Assembly (NCBI GenBank): GCA_905207905.1
Contig: CAJLNC010000078.1
Coordinates: forward strand, 1 to 11,291
Origin: an uncultured Lachnospiraceae bacterium
GTDB lineage: Bacteria > Bacillota_A > Clostridia > Lachnospirales > Lachnospiraceae
Reading direction: 5' to 3'
Length of the DNA stretch: 11,291 nt
The notes beneath the pieces were generated by a model, which was given only the letters and a program-made list of their open reading frames with translations, ran no database searches and had not been told where the DNA came from. Below, piece after piece: positions 6,784 through 11,291 of the stretch (position 1 is the stretch's first letter; each line of letters starts with the position of its first letter). Position numbers and translations under genes: made by a program.

Positions 6784-9429
6784 AGCAAAGAATTGGCAAA
6801 GACCTACGATCCAAAGGGAATGGAGGATCGGATCTATCAGAAATGGCTGGATAAAAAATATTTTCATGCAGAGGTGAACCGGGATAAAAAGCCCTTTACC
6901 ATTGTGATGCCCCCGCCAAATGTAACGGGACAGCTTCACATGGGTCATGCCCTGGATAATACCATGCAGGATATTTTGATCCGGTATAAGAGAATGCAGG
7001 GGTATGAGGCCCTCTGGCAGCCGGGAACCGACCATGCGGCGATTGCCACCGAGGTGAAAGTGACCAACATGCTGAAGGAGCAGGGCATTGACAAGCATGA
7101 GATCGGCCGGGAGGAGTTTTTAAAACACGCCTGGAAATGGAAAGAGGAGTACGGCAGCCGGATCATCCATCAGTTGTATAAGCTGGGGGCTTCCGCTGAC
7201 TGGGACCGGGAGCGGTTTACCATGGATGAGGGCTGTTCCAAGGCAGTGGAGGAAGTGTTTGTGCGGCTGTATGAGAAAGGCTGGCTGTACAAGGGAAGCC
7301 GGATCATCAACTGGTGTCCCAAGTGCCAGACCTCACTTTCTGACGCGGAGGTGGAGCATGAGGATCAGAACGGCTTTTTCTGGCACATCAATTATCCCAT
7401 CGTGGGAGAAGAGGGCCGTTTTGTAGAGATTGCCACCACCCGTCCGGAGACGCTGCTGGGAGATACGGCAGTGGCAGTGAACCCGGAGGATGAGCGTTAT
7501 CAGGATCTTATCGGCAAGATGCTGGTGCTGCCTCTGACCGGAAGGGAGATCCCGGTGATCGCAGATGAGTATGTGGATAAGGAGTTTGGGACCGGCTGCG
7601 TAAAGATCACTCCGGCTCATGACCCCAATGACTTTGAAGTGGGCAAGCGCCATGATCTGCCGGAGATCAATATCATGAACGACGATGCCACCATGAACGA
7701 GCTGTGCGGCAAATATGCAGGTATGGAGCGGTATGAGGCCAGGAAGGCCATTGTGGCGGATCTGGAGGAGCTGGGGCTGTTAGTAAAGGTAGTGCCCCAC
7801 ACCCATGCAGTGGGAACCCATGACCGCTGCCATACCACGGTGGAGCCCATGATCAAGCCTCAGTGGTTTGTGCGCATGAAGGAGATGGCCCAGGCGGCGC
7901 TTGATGTGTTAAAGACAGAGGATCTGAATTTTGTGCCTGAGCGTTTTGACAAGATCTATGTACACTGGCTGGAAAATATTAAGGACTGGTGCGTATCCAG
8001 ACAGCTCTGGTGGGGCCATCGGATCCCTGCTTACTACTGTGAGGACTGCGGGGAGATGGTAGTGCAAAAGGGCGGTGCTCCCAAGAAATGCCCCAAGTGC
8101 GGCGGCACCCATTTCCAGCAGGATGAGGATTCTCTGGATACCTGGTTTTCCTCTGCCCTGTGGCCCTTCTCTACTCTGGGCTGGCCGGAGAAAACACCGG
8201 AGATGGATTATTTCTTCCCCACCGATGTGCTGGTGACCGGATATGATATTATTTTCTTCTGGGTGATCCGCATGGTATTTTCCTCTCTGGAGCAGACGGG
8301 AAAATCCCCCTTCCACCATGTGCTGATCCACGGACTGGTGCGGGATTCCCAGGGAAGAAAGATGAGTAAATCCTTAGGAAACGGCATTGATCCGCTGGAG
8401 ATTATTGACCAGTATGGAGCCGATGCATTGCGTCTTACCCTGATCACAGGGAATGCGCCTGGAAATGATATGCGTTTTTACTATGAGAGGGTGGAGGCTT
8501 CCAGAAATTTTGCCAACAAGGTGTGGAACGCATCCAGATTCATTATGATGAACCTGGAGAAGGCCCAGATTCCGGCAACGATGCCAGAGGAGCTTACCGA
8601 AGCGGACCGCTGGATCCTGGCAAAGGTAAACCGTCTGGCAAAAGAAGTGACGGAAAATATGGAGAAATATGAGCTGGGTATCGCTGTGCAGAAGGTCTAT
8701 GACTTTATCTGGGATGAATTCTGTGACTGGTATATTGAGATGGTGAAACCCAGACTGTACAGTGAGACCGATACCACTAAGGGGGCGGCTCTCTGGACAT
8801 TAAAGACGGTGCTTGCCAATGCCCTGAAACTGCTTCATCCCTTCATGCCCTTTATCACAGAGGAGATCTTCTGCACGCTGCAGTCTGAGGAAGAGTCCAT
8901 TATGATCTCCTCCTGGCCGGAATTTACAGAAGCGTGGGATTTTGCAGAGGATGAAAAGGCCGTGGAGACCATCAAGGAGGCGGTGCGGGCCATCCGGAAT
9001 GTGCGCAGCGGCATGAACGTGCCTCCCAGCAAGAAGGCAAAAGTTTTTGTGGTATCTGAGGATCCAAAGGTGCGGGAGATTTTTGAAAATGGAGAAGTGT
9101 TCTTTGCCACCTTAGGTTACGCCAGCCAGGTAAAGGTGCAGGCAGATAAGGAGGGAATTGGTGAGGACGCGGTGTCCGCCCTGATCCATGGAGCCTCCAT
9201 CTATATGCCCTTTGCAGAGCTGGTGGATATTGAAAAAGAGATTGAGCGGTTAAAGGGCGAGGAGAAGAAGCTGGAGAAGGAACTGGCCCGCTCCAATGGA
9301 ATGCTGAGCAATGAGAAGTTTGTCAGCAAAGCTCCGGCTGCCAAGATTGAGGAAGAAAAGGCCAAGCTTGCCAAGTACCAGCAGATGATGGAGCAGGTAA
9401 AAGAGCGTCTGGCTCAGCTGGGGGCTTAA
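6781..9429 (+). CDS. valS: Valyl-tRNA synthetase
   Basis: This class Ia enzyme attaches valine to tRNA-Val and clears mischarged threonine through its editing domain; it acts in the cytoplasm. Its 882 residues are very close to the usual bacterial length. The class I signature is HMGH at 53-56 (after PPPNVTGQL) and KMSKS at 527-531. The CP1 editing domain has [10 protein letters not shown] from residue 219 and HDPND around D281. Cysteines C420, C423, C437 and C440 form a CxxC...CxxC zinc-type knuckle. The anticodon-binding helical domain follows the catalytic core, and the C-terminus (about 815-882) is a charged coiled coil as in the ValRS tRNA-arm domain. Expression should rise when tRNA-Val is uncharged, through the T-box upstream. 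No break or missing motif was seen. No strong intrinsic terminator follows; a 7-bp hairpin at 9436-9457 lacks a T-tract. Confidence 0.98.
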   Translation: MSKELAKTYDPKGMEDRIYQKWLDKKYFHAEVNRDKKPFTIVMPPPNVTGQLHMGHALDNTMQDILIRYKRMQGYEALWQPGTDHAAIATEVKVTNMLKEQGIDKHEIGREEFLKHAWKWKEEYGSRIIHQLYKLGASADWDRERFTMDEGCSKAVEEVFVRLYEKGWLYKGSRIINWCPKCQTSLSDAEVEHEDQNGFFWHINYPIVGEEGRFVEIATTRPETLLGDTAVAVNPEDERYQDLIGKMLVLPLTGREIPVIADEYVDKEFGTGCVKITPAHDPNDFEVGKRHDLPEINIMNDDATMNELCGKYAGMERYEARKAIVADLEELGLLVKVVPHTHAVGTHDRCHTTVEPMIKPQWFVRMKEMAQAALDVLKTEDLNFVPERFDKIYVHWLENIKDWCVSRQLWWGHRIPAYYCEDCGEMVVQKGGAPKKCPKCGGTHFQQDEDSLDTWFSSALWPFSTLGWPEKTPEMDYFFPTDVLVTGYDIIFFWVIRMVFSSLEQTGKSPFHHVLIHGLVRDSQGRKMSKSLGNGIDPLEIIDQYGADALRLTLITGNAPGNDMRFYYERVEASRNFANKVWNASRFIMMNLEKAQIPATMPEELTEADRWILAKVNRLAKEVTENMEKYELGIAVQKVYDFIWDEFCDWYIEMVKPRLYSETDTTKGAALWTLKTVLANALKLLHPFMPFITEEIFCTLQSEEESIMISSWPEFTEAWDFAEDEKAVETIKEAVRAIRNVRSGMNVPPSKKAKVFVVSEDPKVREIFENGEVFFATLGYASQVKVQADKEGIGEDAVSALIHGASIYMPFAELVDIEKEIERLKGEEKKLEKELARSNGMLSNEKFVSKAPAAKIEEEKAKLAKYQQMMEQVKERLAQLGA

Positions 9430-9643
9430 GAAACCTTTCAGAATTTTTTCTCTGAAAAGCTGTGGAATTTTCTGCAATATGATGATATGATGACTTTATC
9501 ATCCGTGTACAAATGGCAATCGTTTTCTGACCATGGATGCTATGAATATTATGGATACTTAGGACGATTTTGAAACGGGGGAAACATATAGCCAAGAGAG
9601 CCCTGGGGATTAGAAGCAAAGCCCGAGGGAAGGGGGGACTCAG

Positions 9644-10870
9644 ATGAAGAAGATACAGTCAGGAGGCTCAGGCCGGATAAGGGAGCGGCTATGCACCGGA
9701 AGGGATGAGAAGAGTGGAATCCTGTCCGGAAGCATTGGCGGAATCAGAACCCTGGCCTTTGCGGCCAAGGGATGGGGCATGAGCCTGGTGTTTGCAGCTG
9801 CGGTCATATTACTTCTGCTGTTGGGAGGAGATTGGGCCCGGGGAGAAGAAGCCTACGGCTACATCCTTCCTCACAGCTCCTGGGCCTATCTTTCCAGAGA
9901 GGAGATTGCAGATATGCCGCTTCAGGTGGTATGCTATGCGAAGAATGAGATTTATGCCAGAAACGGCAGGCGGTTTGTGTCCAATGAGCTGCAGCAGTAT
10001 TTTGATCAGCAGTATTGGTACAGCGGCATCTATGCGCCGGAGCAGTTTACTCCGGATATGCTGAATGCCTATGAGACAGCCAATGTAGGTCTTTTGGATT
10101 CCAGAGAGGCAGAGCTTGGCACCTATGCGCTGGACAGCGGACACTATGATTACAGTTCTGTGTACCAGTACATGAATGATTCCTATTACAGCTATTCCTA
10201 CAATGATCCTCTCTATGTGGATCCGGACAGCTATGTGATCTATGACAGCGACCGGAGATATCTCTCGGTATCAGAGCTTGCCCAGATGAGTATTCAGGAG
10301 CTTTGCTACGCAAGAAATGAGATTTATGCCAGAAAGGGACGGCTGTTCCAGTCAGTGGAACTTTCCGACTATTTTTATCAGAAAAACTGGTATTGGGGGT
10401 ATCTGTCACCGGAACAGTTTTCGGAGAGCTATCTGAATGAATATGAGAAAGCGAATATCCAGACGCTGCTGGATGAGGAATATGCAAGGCAGAGCGGAGG
10501 CTATCTGGTGGATCAGCCGGGTTATACCTATTCCGGTATTGGCAGCTATACCAGCTATTATGCGTACACGCCGGCGGCCACAGACTATGTGATCTGGGAC
10601 AGTAATCTGCGGTATTTAAATGAGGCGGAGGTTGCCGGATTATCTTTGCAGCAGTTAAATTATGCCCGAAATGAGATCTATGCCCGCAGGGGATACATTT
10701 TCCAAGCCCAGGAGCTGAGGGATTATTTTGGAAGCAAATACTGGTATCACGGAACTATCCCCAGCAGCCAGTTTTCGACCTCGGTATTCAATGACTACGA
10801 GAAAGCAAACATTGAGTTGCTGAAACGATATGAATATGCTATGAATCCCAATGGTTATCAGCTGTACTGA
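9644..10870 (+). CDS. Exported protein with three YARHG domains
   Basis: This is probably a surface-anchored or secreted protein of unknown function. It has 408 residues. A 45-residue basic N-terminus precedes one hydrophobic segment (about 46-62), after which the chain should lie outside. Three YARHG domains follow, at about 76-153, 198-278 and 315-395. Their hallmarks are AKNEIYARNGRRF, ARNEIYARKGRLF and ARNEIYARRGYIF, each followed by a YF...YWY or NWY stretch and ending in a YE(T/K)AN motif. Copies two and three both begin with a YVI-DS-RYL pattern, so they are the closest pair. Linkers at about 155-195 and 281-315 are rich in Tyr, Ser and Gly. The chosen start has AGGGGGG at 9630-9636 seven bases before it. 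An inner ATG at 9779 (residue 46) would give a shorter signal-peptide-like start and cannot be excluded. YARHG domains are generally found in extracellular bacterial proteins, but their role is not established. Confidence 0.88.
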   Translation: MKKIQSGGSGRIRERLCTGRDEKSGILSGSIGGIRTLAFAAKGWGMSLVFAAAVILLLLLGGDWARGEEAYGYILPHSSWAYLSREEIADMPLQVVCYAKNEIYARNGRRFVSNELQQYFDQQYWYSGIYAPEQFTPDMLNAYETANVGLLDSREAELGTYALDSGHYDYSSVYQYMNDSYYSYSYNDPLYVDPDSYVIYDSDRRYLSVSELAQMSIQELCYARNEIYARKGRLFQSVELSDYFYQKNWYWGYLSPEQFSESYLNEYEKANIQTLLDEEYARQSGGYLVDQPGYTYSGIGSYTSYYAYTPAATDYVIWDSNLRYLNEAEVAGLSLQQLNYARNEIYARRGYIFQAQELRDYFGSKYWYHGTIPSSQFSTSVFNDYEKANIELLKRYEYAMNPNGYQLY

Positions 10871-10928
10871 GCAGAGGGCGATCAGGACAATGAATGATCG
10901 ATGAGTTTACTGAATAATTTTGCATCAG

Positions 10929-10987
10929 AAAGAGGCTGCCGTAAAACAGACAGGAGAAGCTCTGTTTTGAGGCAGCTCCCTCTTTTT
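10929..10987 (+). terminator. Intrinsic terminator after the YARHG gene
   Basis: GCTGCC (10935-10940) pairs with GGCAGC (10971-10976), and AAAACAGA (10943-10950) pairs with TCTGTTTT (10961-10968), with a 10-base loop. AGAG (10931-10934) can pair with CTCT (10980-10983) beyond a three-base bulge. Five T follow at 10983-10987. It separates the YARHG gene from addB. Confidence 0.9.
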
Positions 10988-11031
10988 ATTCATGTGGGCA
11001 ATGAGTCGGGCAGACGCACTTGTGCAAATAC

Positions 11032-11092
11032 TTGGCAAATGCTGCTCTGCAGGCTTGATAGGCTGCCAGCCATAAGCCCAGGGCATTTCCAA
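11032..11092 (+). other. Nested stem-loop in the addB upstream region
   Basis: In the 166 bases between the terminator and addB, several stems nest: TTGG-c-AAATGC (11032-11042) with GCATTTCCAA (11083-11092), CTG (11047-11049) with CAG (11079-11081), GGCTT (11052-11056) with AAGCC (11074-11078), and GGCT (11061-11064) with AGCC (11068-11071) around a GCC loop. About 22 pairs form in 61 bases. No T-tract follows on either strand, so it is not a terminator. It may be a structured 5' leader of addB or a small RNA; the function is unknown. No convincing promoter was found for addB. Confidence 0.5.
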
Positions 11093-11153
11093 AAGCAGGA
11101 GGAAAAAAGGAGCGGCTGCAGGCTGGAGAAAAGAAAGAGAAGCGGAGAATATT

Positions 11154-11291
11154 ATGTCACTTCAACTGATTTGGGGAAGTTCCGGCAGCGGAAAATCCCA
11201 TTGGCTTTACAGCTCCATGATCCGGGAGGCCAAAGAGCATCCGGAAAAACGGTATATGATCATTGTGCCGGAGCAGTTTACCATGCAGACC
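11154..11291 (+). CDS. addB: AddB helicase/nuclease subunit, 3' end missing
   Basis: AddB partners AddA in the ATP-dependent helicase-exonuclease that processes double-strand breaks for recombination, the Gram-positive counterpart of RecBCD. Only the first 46 codons are present; the window ends inside the gene. They show a Walker A motif G8-x4-GKS (GSSGSGKS, residues 8-15) immediately after the start, and the IIVPEQFTMQT segment (36-46) that is characteristic of AddB N-termini in Clostridia and Bacilli. GGAG at 11144-11147 is a suitable ribosome binding site 6 bases before the ATG. An addA gene is expected downstream but is outside the window. The C-terminal nuclease and iron-sulfur cysteines cannot be checked. 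Confidence 0.9.
   Translation, partial: MSLQLIWGSSGSGKSHWLYSSMIREAKEHPEKRYMIIVPEQFTMQT

Noticed and set aside
6539..6784. Open frames on both strands across the palindrome with Arg/Lys-rich products
   Set aside because: The two translations mirror each other because the DNA is palindromic. There is no ribosome binding site and the frame overlaps the T-box core and the valS start.
9436..9457. Hairpin TTTCAGA/TCTGAAA after valS as a terminator
   Set aside because: Only 7 AT-rich pairs, with the T-run in the loop and none after the stem; not a convincing intrinsic terminator.
9481..9503. Inverted repeat GATGATA/TATCATC upstream of the YARHG gene as an operator
   Set aside because: Short, low-complexity and AT-rich; could easily arise by chance, and no promoter boxes of good quality lie beside it.
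9525..9552. TTCTGA and TATTAT, 16 bp apart, as promoter of the YARHG gene
   Set aside because: The -10 is reasonable but the -35 match to TTGACA is poor, so the promoter was not called.
10992..11075. Small ORF starting at the ATG in CATGTGGGC, 27 codons
   Set aside because: No ribosome binding site, it sits right after a terminator and crosses the stem-loop; no recognisable product.

Overview
The window looks like chromosomal DNA of a Gram-positive, medium-GC member of the Clostridia, most likely the Lachnospiraceae. This rests on strong purine-rich Shine-Dalgarno sites, a T-box tRNA-sensing leader, a sigma-A type promoter, a UMF1-type permease, a secreted YARHG protein and an addB (not recB) start. 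The genus cannot be fixed from the sequence alone. All genes are on the + strand, and both ends of the window cut through a gene.

Bases 1-6209 hold a compact cluster: the 3' part of a UMF1/MFS permease, an OmpR-type response regulator (TTG start overlapping the permease stop), a two-TM sensor histidine kinase (ATGA overlap), an ABC ATPase, and a 785-residue duplicated FtsX-type permease. The kinase/regulator pair beside an ATPase and a large-loop permease matches two-component/ABC modules that sense and remove membrane-active compounds; the actual ligand is unknown. A 93-base gap before the ATPase carries an extended -10 element and two short dyads, so the ABC pair may have its own regulated promoter.

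Bases 6210-9429 are the valS unit: a near-consensus promoter, a T-box riboswitch whose specifier triplet reads GUA (valine) and whose UGGU bulge fits an A73 tRNA, a factor-independent terminator, then a 132-bp imperfect palindrome of unknown origin, then valyl-tRNA synthetase. The palindrome, lying between the riboswitch terminator and the valS ribosome binding site, is the most unusual structure in the window.

Bases 9430-11291 hold an exported protein with three YARHG repeats joined by Tyr/Ser/Gly-rich linkers, a strong terminator, a 61-base nested stem-loop, and the first 46 codons of addB (helicase-nuclease subunit for double-strand-break repair). No CRISPR array, rRNA, tRNA, transposase or phage gene was seen.
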